In this document: piece after piece, positions 32,284 to 46,234 of the stretch
Layout: each line of letters opens with the position of its first letter
How positions within the stretch are numbered: the first letter of the stretch is position 1
Origin: Xiphophorus maculatus
Taxonomy: Eukaryota > Chordata > Actinopteri > Cyprinodontiformes > Poeciliidae
Assembly (NCBI RefSeq): GCF_002775205.1
Contig: NC_036461.1
Location: 20,804,015-20,868,014, forward strand
DNA length: 64,000 bases
Direction of reading: 5' to 3'
The notes under the pieces: generated by a model
What the model was told of the DNA's origin: nothing
Seen by the model: only the letters and a program-made list of their open reading frames with translations
Database searches by the model: none
Position numbers and translations under genes: made by a program

Positions 32284-34630
32284 AGACAGGCAAGTTAAGG
32301 GGGTAAAGATAGTGACTGAGAATCATCATGGTGTCATATTGTAATCTTTGCACCCAGACGGCACAGGACAGACGCTCAACAATTACAGGTACCATGCCAA
32401 ACCTTTGTTCGTGTCATTAATTCATATCTGTTGTTGGTGTTCAGCAATGAATGACTTTGACTTTGGCATAAAAAAAACCCAAATCAAAACTCTTGACATT
32501 AGCATTGGTTCACTTCAGTGAGGTGAGGTGGCATCTCAGGTGATTTCTTAACAAGCTGCAAATGTGGGTTTTTATAAAGGTACCTGATGGAAAATAATGT
32601 TGCCTCACAAAAGTATTCACACACTTTAACTTCAATGCATTTTATTGAGATTTTATGTGATAGGTCTATACTAGGAGTGAATTACTAAATTAGAAGTTAA
32701 AAAATTGATGGAAAGAAAATTGTGGCATTTGTTCTCCAGTGTTCTGTAGCAAACCACTGAGGTCTACACAAAACAGCTGGATTTGAAATTAAAGGTGAAA
32801 TCATACCTGATAGTCTGGTAGAGTCTGTTCGATTGGGGACCAAACTTTTTGTTTTGCATTTGTTATATTTTCAGCTGGAGCGGTTCGCTTTTGTTCTGCG
32901 TTGTCCAATGATCCCAACTAATTGAAAAACCGGTTCCTTCCCTCACCTGTGGGGGCACTGCACCAAGAACCACTGAAGGAAACGACACAAAAACCTCTGA
33001 AGAAGACACTGAGGCCAACTTCCTCTTCACGACATCTAAACAAAAATAGAGTAGCATCAGATTTTAGTGGTTGCAGGATTTCTCTTTTGTCTTTGGCTGA
33101 AGACCATGAGCCATTTCTCCCGCTAGTGCTACATACTCATGTTTGTTTGTATTTACCCAGAATGCCATGGCTTATAGTCCGCTTCCTGCTTTTTGATCTT
33201 TCTCCGGTCCGCTTGCATCCACATATGCATTCGTTCCGCACCAGAGCTCACTTCAACCGAACTGAGACCTAGGTTTGTTGGCGGTCCAGAGTTAGCTTTT
33301 TTTTGGTCTGCACCAGAGTTCGATTACGCATTCACATCTCCCCAAACAAACCAGACTGTCAAGGCAAACACACTAGGGTTCAATTAAAGCGAACTTAACA
33401 GGGCTGGAGGGATGCATCCTAAACGAAGCATGATGCTCCACAGTATGGCGGTAGTTTGCACTAGTACCTTGAAGCAAAGAAGTCCTTGGGTTCAAATCCT
33501 GGCAGGTAGTCTTGAGGTTCTCCGTGTGCATCATGTCTGGGTTTGTTAGGTTTATTAGTTTGTTCAAAGTGCCTCTAAGAGTGAGCATGTCTGTGGTGAA
33601 CCACGCCTCATCCTTAATGATCACTGGAGATGGGTACCTAGACCTAGCAGAGACCTCTATTGCACTGAATTTCATTCAAGGATAGCAGAATAACACATGC
33701 ATACACACACTGTAAAATCTCTAAAAAATACATTGATGTTTTTTAACTTTATCAGATGAGGAAAACGTTCAAGGGATGAGAATACTTTTCACAAGCCACT
33801 GCATGTTCTTTGATTTATCTTGGAGGTGGAGGAAGTGGGAGGCAGGAGCTTTTCATATTTAACTCTTTACTTTCTGTCGGTATTTGGAAGCTGGCCTGCA
33901 AAAAGCCCGCTGTACTCCATATTTATTTGTACATATTTGACACATTTACTCTACGTAGGTGTGTACCTATTAAGAAAAACTAAAAAAATGTAAAAAGCCT
34001 AAATATTGTGCAAGAAATCGAATTTATTTGTTCTTCTTCTTGAGGAAAAAAAACAATCTTTCAAATTTTAGCTCAAGTTTTTTTAACAAAGTATTTTTAT
34101 GACAAGTAGATTGTGGGCTTATGTAATAAGATGGATTTTAACTAGAACTTGCTGATTTTTACATGATTTTATCAGTTGAAATGTTTTAATGTGTAATAGA
34201 AAATGTAGTTAATGTTACTGCATTATATATTTAAAAAAGAAAAGTCTTTAAAGTGTGTAAATGAGCATCCTGGAGGGTCCTTAGCAGTTTGTTAATCAGT
34301 GATTTGCTAAATCATTCTTTCTGCCATCTAGTGGACATATTTGGTTTTACAGGTTGCTTTCGTTCGGGTAGAAATGTCTCCTGAATCACAATTTGAAAGT
34401 GAAAGATTTTTATTGTAAATAGTTTGTCGATAAACAAAGCACACTTTTCAAAGAGTTAATTCATTATGTTTTGCACGTGTAAATTGCATAGGTGGAGATA
34501 GAGTCAGATAGATGGAGAGTCTTCATTGTTTTTCTTTGGGTTTTGCTCTTAAGTTCTGTCTGAACTTGTATGCACTGTTTGTATCTATGCACTCCGACCG
34601 TCACATCAATAAAATACATTGATACAATTT
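32284..34630 (+). other. mavs 3' UTR and downstream, with repeats
   Basis: No coding sequence. AATAAA at 34608-34613 is the best poly(A) signal, giving a long 3' UTR. Inside are a CAAAAGTATTCACACACTTT-type dispersed repeat (about 32610-32670) and a decayed DNA-element-like segment (about 32790-33400). Confidence 0.5.
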
Positions 34631-35989
34631 GAATTACATGTATATTTTACATATTTTGTGTGTGAGGAAACATAACTCGGTGTCTGTCTTGCACTTGGGT
34701 CGGCTCCGGGGCCACATTTGGCTCTATAGGCCCTTAAGAGTGACTCCTAATAACTTTTAGCTGTAGCGTTGCAGAACTGAAAAATGCTTTGTTGCTTAAA
34801 GGGAACAAGAAAGGCTTTCATCTAAACTCTACAAAGAATTGTAATCAAAAAATGACAACAATGCCAAAGAAAATTTTCTTATTGTACAGATTTCTTTCTA
34901 TTTTGTGCACATAATGAAGCTGAACCCAATGTGCTTTTTAAAAAAAAATAAAATAAAATTCTTTAATCTTTTTCAAAAGAAGTTAATCAAAAAGTCGAGA
35001 CTTTATGTAAAACATTTTAATATTGACATTTTACAATGGTTCAGATGACCGTATTGTTGGAGTTCATTCATATTTGTCTCTGTGCTCCACCAGTTTCAGG
35101 ACCCGACCAGAACCCCTGAGTGTAAATTACCTTGAGAAATAATGAGATTTGGTTATATATAAAAACAGGCTTTAATGCCGATAAATGATCAAATGTTACA
35201 AGCCATACATGTCATACTAAATGGAACAGATACAGAGTTACATTCACAGTCCAGCGCTGGGGCCACACTTAGCTCACCTTATGGCTGAAACCAAGTGAGG
35301 CAAAGATTGTGGCACGAGTTTAGCTTTTTATTCTTCTCTGCTATCAGTACCCTCCAAGGGTAGTCTAATCGGTTTCAGTCTGTTTATGCATGCCTGGCGT
35401 CAGTCATGTTTGTGTACGCTGTGGCGTGTGCTTGTCACCAGATTAAAAAGGAGGTTAAAAGACATAGAGGAAAAGATAGAATCTATAACAGTATATTGAT
35501 GTGTTAAAAAGGTCTATTTAAAGTCCATATGCACGTTTAATTGAGAATTCTGTGGAAGACCCTGAAAATTGCTACTTCACAAATTCTCTCCATTTAATCT
35601 GACTAATTTTGAGCTACTTTTCAATTTAAAAAAAAAACAAACCAAACAAAAGCCAAAAAAGCCTCAAAGCTGACACAGACATCACATACCCCAAAATACT
35701 TGCAGGTGAAATTGCAGAAGGATGGTTCAACGAAATATTGAACTGATGTGGCTGACCACCAAAGCACGTGATACATTTAAAATCGTCATTAGCTAGGAGG
35801 GGATTCAACCGTGTTTTATTTGTCAGAATCACAGCTAGCTATAATTTGATTGTAAAGCACTTTTATCATTAGAAAAATAAATACAATAAGCAATTGTTGC
35901 GCTACATATAAATATTTAAATGTCCATTCTAATTGGATTATTTAATGTGGTAAAAATACAGAAAAAGAGACATGAGTTTTTAAACTGGT
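34631..35989. other. Intergenic region between mavs and pank2
   Basis: AT-rich, no gene recognised on either strand. The longest frame (68 codons, minus strand near 35700) is not protein-like. Confidence 0.6.
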
Positions 35990-36217
35990 GAACTCGCGCT
36001 CTGATTGGTTCTCACGTCCTTCCGTCAACTCCTAGCCCCGCCCACATCTGTCTTGACAGCGAACATAAAAAGGACATGTAGCTCAGCCATTTACGACTCC
36101 AGATATCCAGCTAATTATCTCGGCTGCCAGGCTTTTGTTTGTATTTACCCCACAAATCATAGGCATTTATTCACTTATTCGCAACATAAGTCATATATGT
36201 AGCTAATTAGCCATTCA
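35990..36217 (+). promoter_or_regulatory. pank2: pank2 promoter and 5' UTR
   Basis: Contains an inverted CCAAT box (TGATTGGTTC near 36003), a GC box (GCCCCGCCCAC near 36035) and ACATAAAAAGG near 36063 as a weak TATA-like element. All lie 150-220 bases before the pank2 ATG. Confidence 0.55.
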
Positions 36218-39200
36218 ATGGCGTTTAATCAACGCGACGATGATATCGTCGACGGAGAAGACGAAACGCCCTCGAAGCTGCCGCGGTGCAACAAGGAGAT
36301 GCCCGGTTACTTCAGCAACGAGCCCCAAAATGAGGCTGCCGCGTCCGCCGGGAGAGCCACATCCGAGCGGCGGACGACCAACTCGACCGCGTGGCATCGG
36401 AAAGACTCGTTTAAGAAGACAAGGCCGCGTAGGTGTTAACAATGCTAGCTTCGGATATATACTGAGAGGGGAAAGGGGGTCGCTGCATCTACACAAAACA
36501 CAAGGCGGTACATACAAGAAACCTTGGGCACTGAAATTGTTTTAATAATGAAATATTATAATGTCGCGGTTTTTTTTTTTAACGACTGAAGGTTGATAGG
36601 CTGTTGTGAGTGTGAAACTTGGTGTCCGTTCGGCTTCGGCATTTGCCATGATATAAATGAGCCATAGAGGCAGTAAAAAAGCCAGAATTTTTTTTTTTTT
36701 TTGCACAAGATGGCGTTCGCGGTACACACTGTACTCCTTGTAGGAAAGAAGCTGCTTACCATTTTCTAGGCTAGTTGTGTCACATAAAATTAATCCCCAC
36801 TCAAACAAAATGTCAGTCATAATTTTCTATAATTTCTACATTAACAAGAAAATAAAATAAAAATGTCTCTGCATATGCTCCACACATTTCAGCTTTTCCT
36901 TGGTTTGGGATGGACATTGGGGGCACCCTGGTGAAACTCGTGTATTTTGAGCCCAAAGACATCACTGCAGAAGAAGAGCAGGAGGAGGTGGAGAACCTGA
37001 GGAGCATCCGGCACTACCTGACCTCCAACACCGCCTACGGCACCACCGGCATCAGGGACGTGCACCTGGAGATGAAGGACCTGACGCTGTGCGGCAGGAC
37101 GGGGAACCTGCACTTCATCCGCTTCCCCACTCATGACCTGCCCGTCTTCATGCAGATGGGCCGCAACAAGCACTTCTCCAGCCTCCATACCACGCTCTGT
37201 GCCACAGGAGGGGGCGCCTACAAATTCGAGTCTGATTTCCGTACGGTGGGTGTGCAGTCTTTTGTCCGCTTTATTTTTGCAGCTTGGAATATAAGAGCTG
37301 GAAAAGGGTCATCCAAAATACACCAACTGTTGGTTGAGTAGATTAACTATTTTGATTTCTTACACTACCGTTTTGTCTTTTTACAGTGACAAACACGAAA
37401 CCTGCAAAAAAAAAAAAAAAGAATGATTTCACACATTTTTAAAAATGGGAATGGATGGGTCTCCAGTAGAAGTCAGTTTTGCAACAAATCTGAAGAGGCC
37501 TCTGACTGAAGAATGTTGTCGTAGCAGTTTAACGACTGTCGAGGCATGCTAACAGCTCAATATCCAGGCAACAGAGATGATATTTCATAGTCCTGGACGA
37601 CACCATCAGTTGTTACCACTAATGCTAATCTACTTAATTTGCTTCTTCTGTTCCTCTTTATATCCCTGGAAGAAACATCACAGTGCACCTTTAAGCAAAC
37701 TGGAGAGAATTCCTAACAAACTAATACTAGTGTAGCCAAAACTAGCTTGCAAAAGAAAATTATTAAGGGCATAATGAAGTGTATGTAAACTTCTCAGGTG
37801 CATCAAATTATGTTTATCCTGCTGTGTCTCTCTCTTTTTCTTAAAACAACACAAAAAACAAAACAAAGATGGCCGACCTGGAGCTCCACAAGCTGGACGA
37901 GCTGGATTGTTTGGTTCGGGGGGTGCTATACATCGACTCGGTGCTCACCAGCGGCCCCTCGGAGTGCTACTACTTTGAAAACCCCAGCGACCTGGACCAC
38001 TGCGCTCAGAAGCCCTACACACTGGAGAACCACTATCCTCTGCTGCTGGTCAACATCGGCTCCGGAGTCAGCATCCTGGCCGTCTACTCCGAGAACAACT
38101 ACAAGCGGGTCACCGGGACCAGGTGATGCTTAGCAGCGAAATCATTTGCGCTTCCTGCTGCTTTGTAACTTTAGATGTATTGTTATTATTATTATTATTA
38201 TTATGACATCGGGGCCTCTGGGATTGTTTTAAAAATGCTGGGTTGGATACAAATATTGACAATTTAAAATGCCATTATGCAATTGAATGGAATAATCCTT
38301 TATTGATCCCACTGTGGGGAAATTTAGCTGTTACATCAGTAACAAGTAAATGTAATATTAGACTCAAGCATTACTTCACAAGCTTCACCTATGAAATCTC
38401 TCCGTTCTGCATGGTGGAAGCGGTTTGATCAGTTTGTGCAGCTTTGATAATACTTTTAGAAATGGCTAATAGGATTTGGAAGCTACAAGAAATGTTTTGA
38501 CATAAATCTTCCCAGGGACATATATTTTTTTAGATTTTTAACAAAAAAAACAATATAATGAATTAATAAAGTACTGACAGATAAACTTGAACAGCAATTT
38601 GAAAATCTCTTTTTTATTACATTGCACAACAATACAAAGTTTTGGTTAAATTAATAAGATTATTTATGTTTAATTACCAGCAGTATAGTTACAAATATTT
38701 TACACTTTTTTTTTTATGTGACCCTAAAAGTGTTGAGATGCAGTGGCTTCTAAAGTATTAGTTTTTCCAACTTCTAAATGTTTAATGTGATTGACAAGCA
38801 TAAAAATATGCATCAGTAAGTGAGAGGAAATGGATTCAGGATTCCCCCCCCCCCCCCTTCCAAACACAATCTGAAAAGTGTGGCGTGCAAGCTGTTTTCA
38901 GATGCCTTTGCTGATTTGTCTAAATGAAATCCACTGCAAACACAGCTCCCTTCTAACTGGTTGATGGGGGTCATCCTGACTGTAATTTAGCGCAATCTTT
39001 CGCTGTACATGCATATTGAGCCCACTGTGGAAACGTGGTGGTGGCAGCATTATGCTGCGGCTTCCCTTTTCCTTCTGTAAAGAATAACGTTGATCTTTCC
39101 TCAGAGTGGCATACAGTGTAATTTCTGATTGTAACATGCAAAAGTTCTTGGGGTTTGAATATTTTTTTACAATGCACTTATCTAGTACTACAGATGTAGG

Positions 39201-41838
39201 GAAATATCACAGAAAAACTGTAAAAAAAAAAACAATTCAAAATGACTCGTATTTAGTTTTTTTTATGTGTCTGCTCTACTCTACACACAGGTTTGTTGCT
39301 ATAGCAAATGACTGACAGCAGCTCGACTTACGAACAGATAAGCTTACGTTCAAGTGCATCATGGTTAAACACCAAAAAACACAAACCTTTTCCACAAAAA
39401 GATGAGCACATTCAGTTGATTGCAGTATTATTTTTTCAGGCTTGAACTTTATTTTGCAATTACTAGTAAGTGATGATCTGTACACAGCAGTGGTTGATTA
39501 CCTGATTTAAACACCTGCTCTACTGATGGTATGTCAGACTTGGTGTGTGGGTTGCCTTATTTTTATTTTTTTAACTGAACCGAATCACGCCGAATTTCAC
39601 AGCTCATCTACATGTTAGTTGTCAAAGTCAAGCTAGCATAGCCAACCTACTTCCCTCTCTGTTTTCATTTTATAAAACGTGTACATTTACGATTTAGTGC
39701 ATTATGTTGACAAGTTGTTAAAACCCATGGTAATAATCATTGACAAGCAGTTTTTTCTCAGCAGGGAGCTGAGGAGTGGGTACTTGCGTACGTGCATGAT
39801 GTCACTTTGCAACATCTCTACATGCTATTGTTGAGGCTAACGCTAATATTGAGATTGTTTCTCATAGCTTTTGTTATCAGTTTGTAACATCTTACTGAAT
39901 GAAGTTGACTATTGAGTCAAATCCCGGAGAATTTCAGTGATGTCTGATTCATCTGTTTGCGTCTACAGCCTCGGGGGCGGGACCTTCCTCGGCCTGTGCT
40001 GCCTTCTCACTGGCTGCTCGACTTTCGAGGAAGCCCTAGAAATGGCTTCTCAGGGGGAGAGCACCCATGTGGACAAGCTGGTCCGGGACATCTACGGAGG
40101 AGACTATGAGAGGTTTGGGCTGCCGGGCTGGACTGTGGCCTCAAGGTGCGGTTTACAGCTCCTACTGTTCTTACTGTTGGTCTTCAGCCTGTTTTGTGAT
40201 GGCTTCCAGCTTCGTCAGAGCTTCAGCAGAGAACCTGAGCACTGTTAGGTTTACTGGCTGGACTTGAGCGGTCTCCACGCCGACTGACAGCTCCGTTTCT
40301 CTTCGTTTTCTAGTTTTGGCAGCATGATGTTCAAAGAAAAAAGGGAGTCTGTGTCTAAGGAGGACCTGGCTCGGGCAACGCTGGTCACGATCACTAATAA
40401 CATCGGCTCCATTACCAGAATGTGCGCTCTCAATGAGGTTAGTAACAATCATGGGGTAATAATGGTTTAGTGTGTGGAAGATATTTGCACTAGAAACTAG
40501 ACAAAAAATGCTTGGTGAGTTTTTGTGTTTTTTCCAGTGCAGCAGTGATGTTTGGCACTAAAGAGGCACCAATCAGAATTTGCGTCACCAATTTCTGACC
40601 AAGTGGTTTTCTGAAAGTTAGCCATTTTAGTCAATTTCAGCTCATTTGAGAGCAATATTATTAGAAAGTATCGACAAGGCAGCAATCAGTCCTTTATGTT
40701 GGAAGCTGAGGTGATGTCACACTGTGTGTGGTGGGACAGGGGCCACTGTGAAACAGTGGTTTAGCCTTTTGTAAGAAAGCGATCTTAAAGTTACCCTTCT
40801 GATTGAAGAGGGACAATGATCTGGTGAGGTAGAGACTCTAGCAACACTTGAAATGTTGAGAAATCAACTCTTGTTGACCAGTGTGTTCAGCTAGGGGCGG
40901 AGCCTTTATTAGCGTAATTTCAAAACAACTACAGAAAAGTTTTTTGTATTTTATGCTAAAGTAACAGATGTGCAGATATCTGTATATGAATTTAAGAAGC
41001 TTGATAAATTAGACAATCAGCCAATCAAAGATGAGCCAATAACATTTCGATTGTTTCAACTTAAATTTTATTACAAATGAAAAACAAATAGATTTTTTGA
41101 TATATAAAAAAAAATCAGAATTCTAAATGAGTGTTTTTGTTTTATTTCTGTCTGTGAACCTGGGAGTGCATTCACCGATTGGAAAAACACAGAGAACCAG
41201 CTTCTTGTGCTCCCCAGCCAGGTTCTTGGTGCAACTCTGGTCTAAGTTGATGTGGTTTTATATAAAATCCCGTTGTGTTCAGACTGGTGTTTCTGTAAAA
41301 CGGCTGGAGAAGACCTGTCAAGTCTTATTCCTTTTTTGCCTTCAGCCTCTTTACGGTGCTGCCTTGTGGCGTCTTGATCAAGCAGCATTGTACAGGGCTA
41401 TGACGGCGTAGAGGAGCTCACATTGTGTGGCGGCCATCGTCATGGGCAACGTTATACACTTCTGTTACTGCTTTTTAAACAAAATCTGTTTGATTGCCGT
41501 TATTTCTGACCACCTCTTGTTTTTTGCTCAGAACATTGAGAGAGTGGTGTTTGTTGGGAACTTCCTAAGAGTGAACATCCTCTCTATGAAGCTGCTGGCC
41601 TACGCCATGGACTACTGGTCCAAAGGCCAGCTCAAGGCTCTCTTCCTTCGCCATGAGGCAAGGCACTAATTGGTTTATTTTAAACAGAAAAGAGTCGGGG
41701 CAAACACTTTTCATTCCCAGTAGCTCACCTGTTCAAAGCTTTCCAGTGTCTGGTCTGGACTAACGGTGTCTAACTCTCTTTTCCCAGGGTTACTTCGGTG
41801 CTGTCGGAGCCTTGCTGGGACTTCTGCATCCGTCCTGA
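36218..41838 (+). CDS. pank2: Pantothenate kinase 2
   Basis: Phosphorylates pantothenate, the committed and feedback-inhibited step of coenzyme A synthesis. Seven coding exons with matching phases: 36218-36428, 36893-37245, 37869-38122, 39969-40145, 40314-40437, 41532-41657 and 41788-41838, giving 431 residues. Visible features are the ATP-binding [19 protein letters not shown], the glycine-rich [74 protein letters not shown] and [21 protein letters not shown] and CYYFENP fit PANK2 better than PANK1 or PANK3, and mavs lies next door. The first ~70 residues are acidic then basic and do not look like a classic mitochondrial presequence; an alternative first exon is not seen. The last intron has a GC donor (GAG then GCAAGG) and the protein ends [10 protein letters not shown]. 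Confidence 0.95.
37480..37700. mobile_element. LINE 3'-end scrap in pank2 intron 2
   Basis: AATCTGAAGAGGCCTCTGAC resembles the minus-strand LINE tail at 25462-25690, but it is too decayed to translate. Confidence 0.35.
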
Positions 41839-43250
41839 TCCCTCGACAAAGGAAGGGAACAAAAGGAAAAAAAAGTCAATCTGCTGCAGCAATCAGAAGC
41901 ACTTTAGATTGTCAGGAATCAGTTTTTTCTTAAATGTAGCGTTGCCTGCTTCACCTACCGGTACATTCTTGCATGTGGACCGGCACACGTTTTATGTTCT
42001 CGTACGCCGGTAGGATGTTGGAGGTTTTCTGAACACTCCATGGCTTAAGTTGGATGCAGAAAAGCTGGCAAGTTTGGTATTTTCGCACCTTTTTGTCGTA
42101 TTTGGCGATTTCAAGGAAATCCAGTAGTGTTGCCTGAAGTAATTTAATTAGAAGTACCTGTTGGTAGGTAGTTTTGTCTGAATGGCGCTCGCTACCCTCT
42201 GTGGGTAACCGGTTCTGGGCCAAAATACTGCAGGCTGTACACAAAGGTACCAAAATGAATGATAAATGTTACTTTTCCCCTTTTAGAATGACTTTTTGTT
42301 ACATAAGCACATTTATGTAACAAGAATGTTCTTAATTGGTTTCCCAGAGAGACGATGAACAGAAAGACTTGATAGAAAGTTACTTGCACCATTTAAAGAG
42401 GTAATTCCAGCTGTATTCATCACAGGTAATTAGAGGAAATGGGTCATCACTTGAACTCCTGTCTACATGGTTAAGGTGAAACACTATTATTAACATCCAC
42501 CTCCTGTCTTGCATAATAAGCTTTTTTGATGTAGTTCAACTAATTTGAGGGTTTTAATAAAAGGGCAACCAAGGTTTTATAAGGTGCTGCATACAAAATG
42601 TGTTTTATTCATAAATTAAGCCCTTTTATAACACTAATGCAATATTGTACACTTTTTTTTTTGTCTATGAATGATGGAGCCCACTTGCTGTACAAATGCA
42701 CCTACTGTCATCTGCGTTACTGAAGTGCCTTCAGGCCAGTGCATGTCTGTGAGGAGAAATTGGTGCACATTGAGAAATGTGCACAGAAACTACAGGTCCA
42801 AAAAGCACATCGTCTCAATATGAGTTCAAAACATTGTTTTTTTTTGTTTGTTTTTTATGGTGAAACTCAGCGCTTCCCTCCAGTGGAGGTATACAATGTG
42901 TTCTCCATACCTGTTCCTGTTCTGTGTGGTTCAGTTATAAACACAAACTCTTCTGCTCTTCCTGTTGTAATGATAGATCATCCTTTTTTATGTCCATCTA
43001 TGATTACAAGGACCAGAATTTGTCTCTTTCCTTTGTTTTGTCAGTGATTGTCTGGAAACTACAGAGTAATTAGATTTTAAGTGCCTGTCATAATTTTTTT
43101 GTAGAATGAAATCTGTTAGGCATGATGGTTATCATTCTCAATAATACAAGATCATCTTTGTTTCACGTTTGCTTGTATTTTGCATAGAAATGATTTTTTT
43201 CCTGATTTATTTTTTTTATGTTGAATCTATTAAAAATGTTTTTTCATACC
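41839..43250 (+). other. pank2 3' UTR region
   Basis: No coding sequence. Possible poly(A) signals are AATAAA at 42556-42561 and ATTAAA near 43228. Either would fit; transcripts are needed to choose. Confidence 0.45.
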
Positions 43251-44780
43251 ATCTTTGAGTCGTATTGCTTCTTTCTCTGCATAAATTATTAGGACCAAGT
43301 CAAAAACTAAACTACATTGGTCCAACTTTGTTGGATGTTTGTTGCTACATTTAATCAGCTAATAAATTGATAGCCTGATAGCCACATTATTACACATTAC
43401 AGCAAAAAAAAATGTGTCAACCTCATTAAATTTTAATCACATTTTCAGAAATGGCATTCCACTGGATTTTTTAAAAAATATATATAACAGTGCTTGTCAC
43501 CAACTTAAAAAAATATATTCCTAGAGGTCCAATTGACGTAAAAGTCTCACCAGAACCCATCTAGTTCCGACATCACTGACGTTCGCGCGCGAGGTTTGTA
43601 ATGCGCCAGTTCGACGCCATGAAACGAGCTGCTCTGTAAATATCAACCCTCCATCACAAAGAGAGAAGTTCCGAGCTGAACAAGTCGGTAATGTTAATTC
43701 AATATTTGAAAGCCTGGCCAACACGGGACGGCTTCGCTCAGTTCATCTGCTGCCATTGCTAACTACAGAGAGGCTAAAAATGCTAAAACAGCGCAGGAAA
43801 TCAACTTCTGCTCGCTGATTGGCCAGATTAAAACAAAATCTACCGTAGGCAATCCAATTAAACGGTGATGTGAAGCGAGATTTTAATCGAGCGGAGTAGC
43901 CTGAAAAGTCTTAAGTCCTCATACGAACAAGAAAAAACATAAATACGTCAAGAAATTACGTGTAATAATAACACAAGGGAAGCAGGAATGAACACATAAA
44001 GGGAGGTTCAGAAACAAACGAAAAATCCTATAGCTGAAGTCTATCAGTACAGAAAGCCATCTTAAATCAAATAAAAGATGGTCAAGTACAAGCCTGTACT
44101 TGACCATCTTTTATTGGTCAAGCACCAGTATTGTCATTGGACAATAGCGTAACATTCACAAACACCAGACCTTCATGAAATATTGTTGTAAAAGACTAAA
44201 GTCATTTCTAAATTACTTAAAGTATAAACTGGGCACAGTGTGGCTTTAATTCGGAGGTGGGAAGAACATCATTATACAGCAGCTTGAGAAAGACCTGAAA
44301 CCAGCAGTTACAGTTTGTTTCAAAGAAATAAAAGGAATGGGGCCTATATCCACCATTACTCAGCAGCAGTGTTCACCGTATACAAATACATTTGATTGAT
44401 TGATTATCAATCACTTAGTGAAACGTATTTATATAGATTAATTACACACATTCTGATGTTTTCCAGCCTTTACTTCTGTTAATTGTGATTATTTTCCAGT
44501 TTGAAGTTCATAAAAACATGACATTTAAAATGTGAGTAGTACGTCAGACCAATAAAAAAGAAAATAAAAAAAGAAAAAAAATTCTTTATAATGCAGAAAT
44601 TTGGGTATAATGAAAAGTACCAACTTAAGTACCTTTAATATGTGAAATTAGCCTCGCCAGATTCTAATTTATTGAACATGACTATAATGGCTGTTATAAT
44701 TGACAACACAAAATGCATTTTTAAAGCTGAATACTGCAGCAGAAAGAGGCTTTTATATGTAGCGATACGGACAGAAATGA
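43251..44780. other. Intergenic region between pank2 and loxl3
   Basis: No gene recognised. A locally GC-rich part with GTTCGCGCGCGAGG (about 43580) looks like part of a decayed dispersed element. A perfect hairpin lies at 44070-44115. Confidence 0.5.
44070..44115. repeat. Perfect 21-bp inverted repeat with 4-base loop
   Basis: The left arm AATAAAAGATGGTCAAGTACA is the exact reverse complement of bases 44095-44115, and the loop is AGCC. It is either a very recent palindromic event or a hairpin RNA precursor. Confidence 0.95.
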
Positions 44781-44799
44781 GTTGTGAGAGTTTCCACAC

Positions 44800-44950
44800 A
44801 TGTGGCAGCTGTCAGAAAGCGAAGAAGAAGAAAAAGAAAAAAAACATTTAGTGTGTGGCTGGAAACTTTTCCCAGCACACGTGTACTTCATCAGGCACGT
44901 ACACATCTGCCCGAGCAACGAGTCAAATTCAGCTTTTTACCGTTTCGTAA

Positions 44951-44986
<36 letters not shown>

Positions 44987-45344
44987 CCGTTACAGAACCA
45001 GACGTGAAAAGAGTCAGTGTCTTTCCAGGGAATAAATCCAGCCCCTTGCAGCTGTGGAGTCCCATCCTCCTCTTCCTCCTTCCTCTCCTCTTCCTCCTCC
45101 TCCTCCTCGGTGAAAGCTGCTGCACAGCTGGCAAATTAACGACAAGAGTCGCCACACGGAGCAACTGGTGGGTCGCTGCCCCGCCGACTGGACTCGTGCG
45201 TGATGATGGACATGAGTTAGAAAGAAATCCAGAGTTATTTCTCACTGATCTGGCGGAGGGGGGCTCAGGATCAACACACGGAGCAGGCAGCACCCCTCGC
45301 TCCACTGGAACCGCTATAACCTCCTTAATACTTGGCACCACAAG
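44800..45344 (+). other. loxl3: loxl3 5' UTR exon (start not defined)
   Basis: A GC-richer stretch with a (GA)n run (about 44953-44990) ends GGCACCACAAG at 45344, followed by the strong donor GTAAGA. The next plus-strand exon begins at 49880, eight bases before the loxl3 ATG, so this is the likely non-coding first exon. The frames across it are low-complexity and not taken as coding. Confidence 0.5.
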
Positions 45345-45562
45345 GTAAGACAGACACGGTTTTATTGGACGTGATTTAGCCACCTGGATACGTTAAGAGA
45401 AGTCAATGGGGCTGTTTACTCATGATATCATTTGTCTGCATTGTAAAAACTGTATTTATTCTTCACCTTGCAAAGCAAAACTTTAAGCTTCTGGTCTTTT
45501 TATGTGCGTTCTCAGATAAATGCTAAATACTAGAGGTTAAAAATGCTAGGTTATAAATATGC

Positions 45563-46234
45563 TAGAGCTGGAACGATTAATCGGGTTAATTGAGTCGAAT
45601 TGACTATTGAAATAATCGTCAACTAATTTAATAACCGATTAATTGTTAAGTGGAGTATCTACCGACTCACAAAAGAGAGATCAATAGCTCAAACAACAAC
45701 AACATAACCGGAGTGGTAATTAAGACAAAACTACAAAAAATACATACATTTTGCATTTAAGATTAAAAACAAAGCTTGTAAATATGTTCTACGCCAAACT
45801 CCTCAAGTGGCTACTTTTAGCAACTCTCTTTAGCCCCTTTTGCGATCCAATTATTAACCGATTAATTGAAAAAATAATCAACAGATCAGCCATATAATGT
45901 ATTGATATCATAAAGTCTACTTTACGTTAGAAGTATTGTTTCAGTTACAGGTGCATTCTTTGCTACAAATGATCAAGTCTACGCTAAAGAAATTGCTACG
46001 TTATTGCATTTTAGGCAATACAATTTTTATTTTCTTACTTATCAAAACAGTAGATTTTTTTTGCTGCATGTTTAAATGCATTTCTAATACTGCGTGAAAT
46101 GGCTCATGTGGTTAAGTGAAACATTCTGCGGAATGTGGACATTTTAAAATCAGATTAATCGTCAGAATAATCAATTAATCATCAAAGTAAGCAATTGATT
46201 AATCATTACTGAATAATCATTAATTGCAGCCCTA
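45563..46234. mobile_element. hAT-type MITE in loxl3 intron 1
   Basis: A 672-bp element with a perfect 8-bp target duplication (AAATATGC at 45555-45562 and 46235-46242). The left end is TAGAGCTGGAACGATTAATC; the right end, reversed, is TAGGGCTGCAATTAATGATT. No transposase is present. Confidence 0.85.

Noticed and set aside
36542-36820. Minus-strand 92-codon frame in pank2 intron 1
   Set aside because: Contains poly(A)/poly(T)-encoded lysine runs and no motif; intronic chance frame.
44784-45383. Frames of 83-182 codons over the loxl3 first exon
   Set aside because: Low-complexity (GA)n and CTCCTC-rich sequence, with no initiation context linked to the downstream coding frame.
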